In this document: positions 7,541 to 15,695 of the stretch, one piece after another
Numbering within the stretch: position 1 is the stretch's first letter
Layout of the letters: the number at the start of each line of letters is the position of its first letter
Source of the DNA: Cylindrotheca closterium
Lineage: Eukaryota > Bacillariophyta > Bacillariophyceae > Bacillariales > Bacillariaceae
Assembly (NCBI GenBank): GCA_933822405.4
Contig: CAKOGP040001805.1
Location: 1-17,469, forward strand
Reading direction: 5' to 3'
Length of the DNA stretch: 17,469 nt
Program-made: the position numbers and the translations under genes
Notes under the pieces: generated by a model
The model's input: only the letters and a program-made list of their open reading frames with translations
What the model was told of the DNA's origin: nothing
Databases searched by the model: none

Positions 7541-8834
7541 AACATGGGCACCTGTTGTCAACTGGAACACAGTGCGCCTCATGCTAATTCTTTCTCAAGT
7601 ACTTGGCCTCTCTACCAAGCAAGTTGATTACACTACGGCGTTCCTACATGCGCCAATCGAGGAAGAAGTCTATGTCGCGATGCCTCGAGGGTTCTCGGAA
7701 CCCAACAAGGTATTGAAACTCAAACGATGTCTCTATGGTTTAAAACAAAGCCCCAGAAATTTCTTTCAATTCCTGCAGTCTAATTTGGAGGACATTGGAT
7801 TCGAGCCTCAAACCGAAGTCGACCCATGTCTTTTCATCTCGAAAAACTGTATCTGTCTGGTCTATGTTGATGACACTTTGTTCTTCTCACCTGAACAGAA
7901 GTATATCAATGAAGCCATCGCCAAGCTGAGAGAAAAAGGAATGGAGCTCGAAGAAGAGGCGTCTGTTGCTGGTTTTCTGGGCGTACACATCGAACGCAAT
8001 GAAGAAACCGGAGCTATCACCTTGACTCAGAAAGGTCTGATCAAGCGTATTGTCGATGCTCTTGGCGTCCAGAAGACCTCACCTACACCAGCTCACGTTG
8101 ATCCATTGGCGATCGATGCGGAGGGAGATCTACCTGATGGTCTGTACAACTATGCCTCAGTTGTTGGAATGCTCCTGTATTTGTCTGGACACAGTCGTCC
8201 AGATATTTGTTTTGCAGTTTCTCAAGTCGCACAATTCATACACGGGAATCGACCCAGTCACAAAGTAGCGATCGAACGAATCGGACAGTATTTGAAGGGC
8301 ACGATGGACAAAGGTTTGATCCTGAATCCAAGAGAAGACTTTGATATTGACTGCTACGTCGATGCTGACTTCGCGGGTCTATGGAACGTCGAGGAACATA
8401 CGAATCCTGAGTCGGTACGAAGCAGAGCAGGATATGCAATCTGTATCTGTGGATGTCCAATCATTTGGAAGAGTCAATTGATGCGACCTATTGCAGCTTC
8501 TACTATGGAAGCGGAGTATAATGCTCTCGCTTTATCTATGAGGGACGTGCTACCCTTGCAGGAACTATTCAAGACGATTGGCCACGCTGTTGGAATCGGC
8601 AAGGAGTTCTGCACTCAATTCAGCACAACTATTCATGAAGACAACCAAGGTGCCCAGAAGTTGGCATGTATGGAACCAGGCCATCATACTCCAAGGTCGA
8701 AGAGTTTTTGGGTCCGGTCCCATTGGTTTTGGCAGTACTTGAAGCCGACACGCACTAAAGTGGTCTACATCAAAACCAACCTACAGAAGGCTGATATCCT
8801 TACCAAAGGACTTACCAAGGACAAGTTTCTTTGA
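7446..8834 (+). pseudogene. pol: pol part 2: reverse transcriptase (N-terminally deleted) and RNase H
   Basis: The frame opens at ATG 7446, which overlaps the end of the integrase frame, and stops at TGA 8832-8834. It enters directly at DPDGSVRKLKARFCVRGDRQ, so the first conserved RT block is absent. Later RT motifs are present: QVDYTTAFLHA (catalytic Asp at 7626), CLYGLKQSPRNFF, and LVYVDDTLFF (YVDD, Asp codons 7869 and 7872). The RT connection SVVGMLLYLSGHSRPDI follows. RNase H carries the acidic residues of CYVDADFAG (8361), TMEAEYNAL (8508) and HEDNQGAQKL (8640), then the copia C-terminal motif KADILTKGL. The catalytic residues look intact, but the missing N-terminal block and the phase break against integrase should prevent a normal Pol. 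The 3' 703 bases belong to module 1 of the 994-bp triplication. Confidence 0.9.
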
Positions 8835-8914
8835 TGCAGAAAGCTACTCTGCGGCTGGTAACAACCTTCTTATCTGTCAAGCACATCATACGACTCAAGT
8901 CAAGTCCAATGTTC

Positions 8915-8927
8915 GGAAGAGAGGGAG
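8915..8927 (+). promoter_or_regulatory. Polypurine tract, internal copy 1
   Basis: GGAAGAGAGGGAG directly abuts the TGTTAGGG start of the truncated LTR. It is identical to the PPT before the 3' LTR. If used, it would prime plus-strand synthesis internally. Confidence 0.8.
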
Positions 8928-9125
8928 TGTTAGGGTGGAATTCTGCTGATATATTCCTCCCGTTTTGGCTTCCTCATAGGACGTTGATCTTCGCTTGAGA
9001 TTCCGTGTTCCATTTGGGCACGCGCACTTCAACACACATATTGTCCAATCTCACGTCACCACGTCAGTGTCACGTGAGACGAACCTACTGTCTGAATTCT
9101 CTCTCTTTGAGTGAATTCCATCTCT
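8928..9125 (+). repeat. Truncated internal LTR (first 198 bp), copy 1
   Basis: It matches LTR positions 1-198 (1801-1998) and lacks the last 125 bp, including the TATA-like stretch and the CA terminus. It keeps both ACGTCA boxes and CACGTG. It differs from both terminal LTRs by A instead of G at 9082 (equivalent to 1955). Confidence 0.93.
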
Positions 9126-9162
9126 ACCTGATGGTCTGTACAACTATGTCTCAGTTGTTGGA

Positions 9163-9828
9163 ATGCTCCTGTATTTGTCTGGACACAGTCGTCCAGATAT
9201 TTGTTTTGCAGTTTCTCAAGTCGCACAATTCATACACGGGAATCGACCCAGTCACAAAGTAGCGATCGAACGAATCGGACAGTATTTGAAGGGCACGATG
9301 GACAAAGGTTTGATCCTGAATCCAAGAGAAGACTTTGATATTGACTGCTACGTCGATGCTGACTTCGCGGGTCTATGGAACGTCGAGGAACATACGAATC
9401 CTGAGTCGGTACGAAGCAGAGCAGGATATGCAATCTGTATCTGTGGATGTCCAATCATTTGGAAGAGTCAATTGATGCGACCTATTGCAGCTTCTACTAT
9501 GGAAGCGGAGTATAATGCTCTCGCTTTATCTATGAGGGACGTGCTACCCTTGCAGGAACTATTCAAGACGATTGGCCACGCTGTTGGAATCGGCAAGGAG
9601 TTCTGCACTCAATTCAGCACAACTATTCATGAAGACAACCAAGGTGCCCAGAAGTTGGCATGTATGGAACCAGGCCATCATACTCCAAGGTCGAAGAGTT
9701 TTTGGGTCCGGTCCCATTGGTTTTGGCAGTACTTGAAGCCGACACGCACTAAAGTGGTCTACATCAAAACCAACCTACAGAAGGCTGATATCCTTACCAA
9801 AGGACTTACCAAGGACAAGTTTCTTTGA
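9163..9828 (+). pseudogene. Duplicated RT tail/RNase H ORF, copy 2 (221 residues)
   Basis: The open frame starts at the ATG of MLLYLSGHSRPD in the RT connection region and encodes a whole copia RNase H domain with CYVDADFAG, TMEAEYNAL, HEDNQGA and KADILTKGL, ending at TGA 9826-9828. Upstream in frame the sequence runs into truncated U3 and meets a stop within about 40 bases of the junction, so no fusion to Pol is possible. It is a free-standing RNase H ORF placed 38 bp downstream of a U3 fragment that still carries the candidate CRE cluster. Expression is unproven; it is most simply a by-product of tandem duplication. Confidence 0.8.
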
Positions 9829-9908
9829 TGCAGAAAGCTACTCTGCGGCTGGTAACAACCTTCTTATCTGTCAAGCACATCATACGACTCAAGTCAAGTC
9901 CAATGTTC

Positions 9909-9921
9909 GGAAGAGAGGGAG
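9909..9921 (+). promoter_or_regulatory. Polypurine tract, internal copy 2
   Basis: The same GGAAGAGAGGGAG as the terminal PPT, abutting the second truncated LTR. Confidence 0.8.
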
Positions 9922-10119
9922 TGTTAGGGTGGAATTCTGCTGATATATTCCTCCCGTTTTGGCTTCCTCATAGGACGTTGATCTTCGCTTGAGATTCCGT
10001 GTTCCATTTGGGCACGCGCACTTCAACACACATATTGTCCAATCTCACGTCACCACGTCAGTGTCACGTGAGACGAACCTACTGTCTGAATTCTCTCTCT
10101 TTGAGTGAATTCCATCTCT
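9922..10119 (+). repeat. Truncated internal LTR (first 198 bp), copy 2
   Basis: Identical by eye to the first truncated LTR, including A at 10076, the site where both terminal LTRs have G. It ends at the same CCATCTCT/ACCTG junction. Confidence 0.93.
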
Positions 10120-10156
10120 ACCTGATGGTCTGTACAACTATGTCTCAGTTGTTGGA

Positions 10157-10822
10157 ATGCTCCTGTATTTGTCTGGACACAGTCGTCCAGATATTTGTTT
10201 TGCAGTTTCTCAAGTCGCACAATTCATACACGGGAATCGACCCAGTCACAAAGTAGCGATCGAACGAATCGGACAGTATTTGAAGGGCACGATGGACAAA
10301 GGTTTGATCCTGAATCCAAGAGAAGACTTTGATATTGACTGCTACGTCGATGCTGACTTCGCGGGTCTATGGAACGTCGAGGAACATACGAATCCTGAGT
10401 CGGTACGAAGCAGAGCAGGATATGCAATCTGTATCTGTGGATGTCCAATCATTTGGAAGAGTCAATTGATGCGACCTATTGCAGCTTCTACTATGGAAGC
10501 GGAGTATAATGCTCTCGCTTTATCTATGAGGGACGTGCTACCCTTGCAGGAACTATTCAAGACGATTGGCCACGCTGTTGGAATCGGCAAGGAGTTCTGC
10601 ACTCAATTCAGCACAACTATTCATGAAGACAACCAAGGTGCCCAGAAGTTGGCATGTATGGAACCAGGCCATCATACTCCAAGGTCGAAGAGTTTTTGGG
10701 TCCGGTCCCATTGGTTTTGGCAGTACTTGAAGCCGACACGCACTAAAGTGGTCTACATCAAAACCAACCTACAGAAGGCTGATATCCTTACCAAAGGACT
10801 TACCAAGGACAAGTTTCTTTGA
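10157..10822 (+). pseudogene. Duplicated RT tail/RNase H ORF, copy 3 (221 residues)
   Basis: Identical in sequence to copy 2. It carries the same RNase H acidic motifs and ends at TGA 10820-10822, 93 bases before the 3' LTR. It is the copy adjacent to the functional PPT and the complete 3' LTR, so it occupies the natural position of the pol 3' end. It is separated from the rest of pol by the two inserted modules and therefore cannot be translated as part of Pol. Confidence 0.8.
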
Positions 10823-10902
10823 TGCAGAAAGCTACTCTGCGGCTGGTAACAACCTTCTTATCTGTCAAGCACATCATACGACTCAAGTCAAGTCCAATGT
10901 TC

Positions 10903-10915
10903 GGAAGAGAGGGAG
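10903..10915 (+). promoter_or_regulatory. Polypurine tract (terminal)
   Basis: GGAAGAGAGGGAG immediately precedes the TG of the 3' LTR, the expected position for the plus-strand primer of an LTR retrotransposon. Confidence 0.88.
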
Positions 10916-11238
10916 TGTTAGGGTGGAATTCTGCTGATATATTCCTCCCGTTTTGGCTTCCTCATAGGACGTTGATCTTCGCTTGAGATTCCGTGTTCCA
11001 TTTGGGCACGCGCACTTCAACACACATATTGTCCAATCTCACGTCACCACGTCAGTGTCACGTGAGACGGACCTACTGTCTGAATTCTCTCTCTTTGAGT
11101 GAATTCCATCTCTCACTCTTTTGTGGAGATCGTAAAATCACATCACATCATTAAAAGGATAGAATCTCTGTTTTATCTTACTGTCTGGCTATATCGGTCT
11201 CGGATCTATAGCATCGTTAACAGTATTCTACCTTCGCA
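10916..11238 (+). repeat. 3' LTR (323 bp)
   Basis: Same length as the 5' LTR, with no difference seen on reading both side by side. It ends CCTTCGCA, followed by the GCCAC duplication. Identity of the LTRs is the standard indicator of recent insertion. Confidence 0.95.
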
Positions 11239-11243
11239 GCCAC
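11239..11243. repeat. Target-site duplication (right), GCCAC
   Basis: A direct repeat of 1796-1800 flanking the 3' LTR. Confidence 0.93.
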
Positions 11244-13434
11244 TTCTTGAGAATTCAAAATGCACATTCCAAGTATTTTCTGCACGACTCTACCAAGTTG
11301 CTCCATGCCATGGTCGTCATCAAGTGGATCCACTGTTTCCGCTTGCATCGTGTTTTGGTGTTGAAGATGTTGTGCCAAACATTATGTTGAGATGCATCAT
11401 GCTGTGCAGTAAAAAATCGTGTAAATGATGTTGAATGGTTTTGATTGGATAAAATGGTGTCGTATTAACTTTCCGATCGACTTTCCAAGATTGGAAAAAG
11501 TAGCCATTTTTCCGATCGAATCGGGTTGTCGGAAAGTTTGTTTTTCCGTTTAGGGTGATTTTCCGTCTGGAGGACTGGAATTGGTTACTGTCCCCCACCA
11601 CAGGCCTTTTCCACCGCCATGGGATGGATTCGAAATTTGCTGTTTGGAACGGAAAAAGGGGCAGTTTTTCCGTTTTCCGTGTCAATAGTTTTGGCCTAAA
11701 TGGGGTTGGGTATTTTTGAAAACCGCCGTATTTTCGTACCACCTCTACGTGTCGTCAGCTTTCCTCATGAAATATCGTGAGATATGAATATGCCGGAGGG
11801 CAGACCATTAGTTTTTGAAAATCAAAAATAAAGCACTTCTAACCCGGATATGTCGCTAGCTCTTTTGTCGTGAGCTGCACTGGTCTGAAGCATTTTGTAA
11901 TATGTGTCATTGTTTTGCATCGACATCACATCAACTTCAAGCTTGCAGACAAAAGCCAAGGAACCGCAAAACAAACAAGCAGCACCACAACAGTTGCGAC
12001 CTAGTGAGATAAAAATGACGACATGACAGGCGCCTGAAGCGAGAACGGCAGACTCCAGTGCAACAAGCAGCACAACAAGCGGAGAATGAATCATCAGCTT
12101 CACGCGAGCTGCGACAATACGCCAGCATTGTGGATTCGGAGTCAGGATTTTTGTTATGAGAGACATGCAATCGATCGAGAGGTCCTACGGATCGATAGAA
12201 GTGCAACCACCCCCCAACTTCGCGCTTGTTGGAAAGTGGTTTTAACAACTTGATTGCATCATCTTGTGATTGAATCGACATCATCCTGGAAAGGTCAAAC
12301 AAGGCATGAGAGAGCAGTCAAATCTACCAGTTGAGATTATCGCTGCGATTCTAGTGAAGTATACACTTCTCTGAGGCTTGCGACAACGAGCCTGTGCAAT
12401 TTGCTGATTATCTGGACCTGAAGCATCAATCGGCTTGTTGTTTGGGTAGAAACGTAAAGGGCGAACGCAAGGCTCAATTTCATCGCAAATATACTACATG
12501 TGTATGCAAAGATCGAAGACACAATAATCAACATTGGTTGGGAAAGATTTAAAAACGACAACAAACGCAGAATCCCGACTGGGCTCCATTGTGGCCAATT
12601 TTTTTTCTCCAGGCCAGTGTTTTGAACGAAGCTGTCTACTATCGTATAGAAAGACGCTTGCAGAGTTCTTTGTGAAAAAAATTCTGACGAGAGAATAGAA
12701 TAGAACAAATGAGGGCTTGATTCTGCCAATGCGGAGACAGTGACTTGACTTGAACAATGACAAGACGACACTCAAACTGGATACTACTGTTGAAGACAAA
12801 AATTATAGTCAATAGAGAATCAAGCTAGAAGCTTGAACAATACGTTCTACTATTATACATCTCCATCACCATGTAACGCTAGTCATTCCGGTTTGCCAAT
12901 ATACTGTCACATTCTCTAGGAAGGCCAGAACTTGTTCAACTGGAGCTGAGGTGGTTTGGTTAGGTTGCGTCCATTCTGGAAAAGCAGGTTTGCGTATCAG
13001 ATTGCAAGTGGCTGGTATAGAATGTTTTTAGTTTGCTTATTCTTTATATTTGATGATCCAGGACCATCCAATCTACCGGTAGAACTGGATCTTCCTGATT
13101 ATTATTTTAAGCACTGGTGTTTCACGAGTCTCTCATATCCCCTGAAACTCTCCCCTCATATATTTTGATTTGCTTTTTGAAAGAAAATAGCCCGGATTTG
13201 GTTCCAGCTGACGACATGTACACGTACGTAGAAGCTGGTAGTCGTGAGCTGATTTGCAAACCCCATTTATCCGATATGTGCCGCCAAATGGTCCCCTCAA
13301 TGTTGACTTGATACATGAATCAAGAAACATTGTAACAATGACATAAAATGCAGTGTACCTCTCGTGGAGGACACCCAAGCCGACACAGTCCAAGGATGAC
13401 CATGCCCACTGAAACCAAAGGCAATTCATCGGCT
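11244..13434. other. 2.2-kb gene-poor stretch
   Basis: Several frames of 60-144 codons exist on the minus strand, but they overlap each other, lack domains and have skewed composition, so none is called. At 11465-11540 there is a loose inverted pair, AACTTTCCGA and TCGGAAAGTT, about 55 bases apart, within a TTTTCCG-rich segment. At 11792 GGAGGGCAGACCATTAG resembles GGAGGACAGACCACGTA at 889, perhaps a dispersed repeat shared by both flanks. No tRNA, rRNA or complete transposon end was recognised. Confidence 0.5.
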
Positions 13435-14340
13435 TTAGTGTGGAGGCAGACCAAAAAGCACATTCAGAGCTTTGATTGCAGATTGTACCACTCTCGGAAT
13501 TTTGTCTTCTTCATACATAATAAATTCCACCAGACGAGCACGTTCTCTACCAGTATGAATCTTTGTCAACATATCGGCAAGATTTGTTTTGGTTCCTTCC
13601 CAAGCAACCCGAATAAGATCACTTGCACATTTTGAACGAACATAATGATAAGCAACAGAATTGCTTTTCTTTTTCAAGACAGATTCTGGGCGACTTGCGT
13701 TCATCACAACAGAGTTGTTATCAACAAGAGTATGGCAATGGCCATCAATTGGTATGCCCATCATTTGCAATTTGTATACTAGACCTTCAACCAATTCAAC
13801 ACCAGTCTTCAATGCAGCAAATGCACTTCCAAAAGAACTTGTCTCGACAGTATTCTGCTTCTTCAAATACCAAACAATCGGTGCATGATTTAAGAGGATA
13901 AGAACACCTGTTCTGGATTGACGTGTAACAAGATTGGAAGCATGTGAGGCATCAACAAACATCACAATCTTTACCGCTTGTCCAAGGGCTTCTGGCATAT
14001 CAGGAGGCAGTACTTCTTTTGCCCATGGATAGAATTCATGCCATTCAGATTTTGGTATGTCGGTCAGAGCCATATATGCGGAATCCATGACAATCTCACG
14101 GCTTGGATGTGTTTCAAGATAACCAAAAAGGTGTAATACTGCATGAAAAGTGTCCAACAGGAGGCATGGCATTGTACGAAGACATCATTGAGACTTCAGC
14201 ACAAACGTCCATTCTTCCAAGCTCAACCAACCACCGTAATATACCAATCAGTTGCATATACAGTGTGTGTGTCTCTGCGTCAACAAAATCAGCGTTGTCA
14301 AGGCAGCAGACACGTTTCTTTTCAAATTCAAGTTGTATTT
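13435..14340 (-). pseudogene. pol: Copia RT-tail/RNase H fragment of a different lineage, antisense
   Basis: The minus strand encodes the end of a copia Pol. Read 5' to 3' on that strand it gives QLIGILRWLVELGRMDVCAE and VSMMSS (about 14265-14180). A frameshift in the A-run 14146-14149 follows. Then come HAVLHLFGYLETHPSREIVM, MFVDASHASNLVTRQSRTG, VETSSFGSAFAAL, GIPIDGHCHTLVDNNSVVMN, VLKKKSNSVAYHYVR and TNLADMLTK, and it stops at 13435-13437. These motifs belong to a copia group with SRTG and LKKKSN.AYH signatures, clearly unlike the RNase H of the complete element, so it is a separate older insertion. In the RNase H block GSAF replaces the usual GSEF, which probably removes a catalytic Glu. 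No LTR, PBS or protease/integrase could be found around it. It is a decayed 3' fragment. Confidence 0.85.
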
Positions 14341-15088
14341 TTGATGTGAGATTTGAGACTTAACGACACATAACGCTTCAAGCAAATAGTTAGTCGAACC
14401 AATCGACCAGCATTTTCAAGAATCACTTGGGTCAACAAAACGTTTTGAAATTATAATAATAAATCTGATGCATTAATCGTGTTAAAACTATCTCAAGTTT
14501 CCAGATTGCCGTTAACGGCTGTCATGGCCATTTACCATACGGAGGTGAGTTCAGTACTGTTGAACCAGTTTGAGGCATCCAATCCCAAGGAAGTTGTTCT
14601 ATCGCATATTACATTGCACCCTTGCACATGTAGAGAGACGATCTTGCCACTCGAGGCGGTGTGTTAGAAGTAAGCGATCCACTGCCGCCTGCAATCTACC
14701 TGTTCAATTGACTGCAATTTAGCTGTCCAGGTATTGTTGCCTTCTAAGTATATGAACTTACTGTATATAGAAGTATATAGATCAATCAAAGATCCTACTT
14801 TATCAACCAATTCACTCGTTGCTTGCAATATATTATAAAAAGTGAGAATAGTCTGTCAACTTTTGACTTTGACTCTTTCTTCTCCAGCTCAGTGGAAATT
14901 CTCAGAATTCTCTCTACGTCAGCCTGATATGCTGCAAGTTCAATCTGTTTATCCGTTCACCTTCCACTGTAGTCGGTACTTTGATTAGTATCCAACTTTG
15001 GCTCTTGCTTGAATCTTGCTTTCTTACATCATCAACAGGATGATTTCCATAGAAATATAATCCGTTTTCTGACTCGCCACGCTCAATG
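14341..15088. other. AT-rich spacer with an LTR-like scrap
   Basis: No gene is supported. TGTTAGAAG at 14662, preceded by the purine-rich CGAGGCGGTG, followed by TATATAGAAGTATATAG near 14765, recalls the start and TATA region of a copia LTR. No CA end, second LTR or target duplication was found, so it stays unassigned. Confidence 0.35.
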
Positions 15089-15316
15089 TTTTTAGTCGCA
15101 TCAGTCTTCATTTTTAGTCGTATCAGTCGACATCATTTCTCTATCGTTCACATGCATTCTCTTTTTCTCGTTTCTCCAAATATGTACTTCAAAAATCCTA
15201 ATATATCCAACACACTCCTGCCGTTTCATTAACATAGTTGATGACAACGGAACATCAAAGGAAATTGCGTTGCTCCTAATCTTGTTCTCCTTGAATCTAG
15301 CGCTCCACAGTCCCAC
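14914..15316 (-). pseudogene. Small minus-strand frame split by a 22-bp duplication, hypothetical
   Basis: Two minus-strand ORFs overlap by 11 bases: 15101-15316 (71 residues, starting MGLWSARFKENK) and 14914-15111 (65 residues, starting MKTDATKNIERG). The overlap falls within a 22-bp direct repeat. Because 22 is not a multiple of three, the duplication moves the frame. The end of the first product (STDTTKNED) and the start of the second (KTDATKNIE) are the two repeat copies in the two frames. A single-copy ancestor would read through as one frame of about 125-130 codons. No family is recognised, and a chance ORF pair cannot be excluded. Confidence 0.3.
15089..15132. repeat. 22-bp direct tandem duplication
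   Basis: Units 15089-15110 and 15111-15132 both begin TTTTTAGTCG and match at 19 of 22 positions. They sit exactly at the junction of two minus-strand ORFs. Confidence 0.8.
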
Positions 15317-15490
15317 TTAGACATATTTACGTAAAATCAGAATTTCCTGGCTAATTCATTTCTCGGTCAATTGGGATGTGCTGAATAGAGATTGAATGTT
15401 ACCAGTCAATTTGATTCGGTGAAAGGGGTCGAACTGAGACCATTGCGTTTAAGGATGTAGATGGATAAAAATTGTGCGTGTTCGCATTCG

Positions 15491-15520
15491 GAGGGAGTGT
15501 TAATTCAAGTTTTTCTGCGA
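15491..15520 (+). repeat. Candidate relic of a PPT-LTR junction
   Basis: GGAGGGAG followed by TGTTAATTC (TG at 15498) copies the arrangement GAGGGAG-TGTTAGGG seen three times in the complete element. The sequence on either side is otherwise unlike that element, and no LTR end was found. It may be the decayed 3' LTR start of another copia or a coincidence. Confidence 0.25.
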
Positions 15521-15695
15521 ACCTCCGAAAAAAATAGCATTACTTAGTACATCTATGTCACACTATTTATGATAGCTTGTCCTGAAGATTTCAATCTACT
15601 TATTGCCCAACGGAAATCCAACTCGTTTGAAATAGCTGAAACTGGAAACACATGATCCATCGCATCCAAACTTCGTCCATCGTGTCCACACGACC

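Larger units (their letters stand above)
8132..9125 (+). repeat. 994-bp tandem module 1: RT tail/RNase H - PPT - truncated LTR
   Basis: The module runs from ACCTGATGG in the RT connection region to CCATCTCT within the LTR. There it joins directly to the ACCTGATGG of module 2. The junction shares only TCT between the LTR (CATCTCT) and RT (GATCTACC), a 3-base microhomology. Module 1 has C at 8155 (Ala codon), while its LTR part has A at 9082. Confidence 0.93.
9126..10119 (+). repeat. 994-bp tandem module 2
   Basis: A second copy of the RT tail/RNase H-PPT-U3 module, in direct orientation. It carries T at 9149 (Val codon in place of Ala) and A at 10076 in its truncated LTR. Its encoded RNase H part is identical to that of modules 1 and 3 over the 221 residues after the first Met. 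Confidence 0.93.
10120..11113 (+). repeat. 994-bp tandem module 3, continuing into the full 3' LTR
   Basis: The third module copy carries T at 10143, as module 2 does. Its LTR part has G at 11070, as in the 5' LTR, and continues past the truncation point to the complete LTR end at 11238. Confidence 0.93.
1801..11238 (+). mobile_element. Complete Ty1/copia LTR retrotransposon, defective, with internal triplication
   Basis: The element is bounded by two 323-bp TG...CA LTRs and a 5-bp GCCAC duplication. Its internal order is PBS, gag, nucleocapsid zinc knuckle, a membrane-segment linker, protease, integrase, RT, RNase H, PPT. Integrase before RT places it in Ty1/copia (Pseudoviridae-type), not gypsy. 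Single gag-pol phasing is broken by stops at 3317, 3917, 4301 and 4589 and by a deletion/frameshift near 7450. The RNase H-PPT-U3 module is present three times with a 994-bp period. The copy is therefore structurally complete for reverse-transcription signals but should not be able to make its own full polyprotein. It resembles diatom copia elements in its pol motifs; that assignment is by recognition and was not searched. Confidence 0.95.

Noticed and set aside
9005..9262. 85-codon ORFs spanning the LTR/RNase H junctions (also 9999-10256)
   Set aside because: They read truncated LTR and then the wrong frame of RNase H; produced by the duplication junction.
1801..11238. Gypsy (Ty3) classification
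   Set aside because: Integrase precedes RT and the motifs (YVDD, KADILTKGL, GAG-pre-integrase) are of copia type.
11320..12799. Several minus-strand ORFs of 100-144 codons
   Set aside because: They overlap in different frames, have no domains or credible starts, and show Cys/Leu-rich composition typical of random complement reading.
14662..14900. Copia-like LTR beginning TGTTAGAAG
   Set aside because: No matching CA end, target duplication or second LTR; only the first bases and TATA-like sequence fit.
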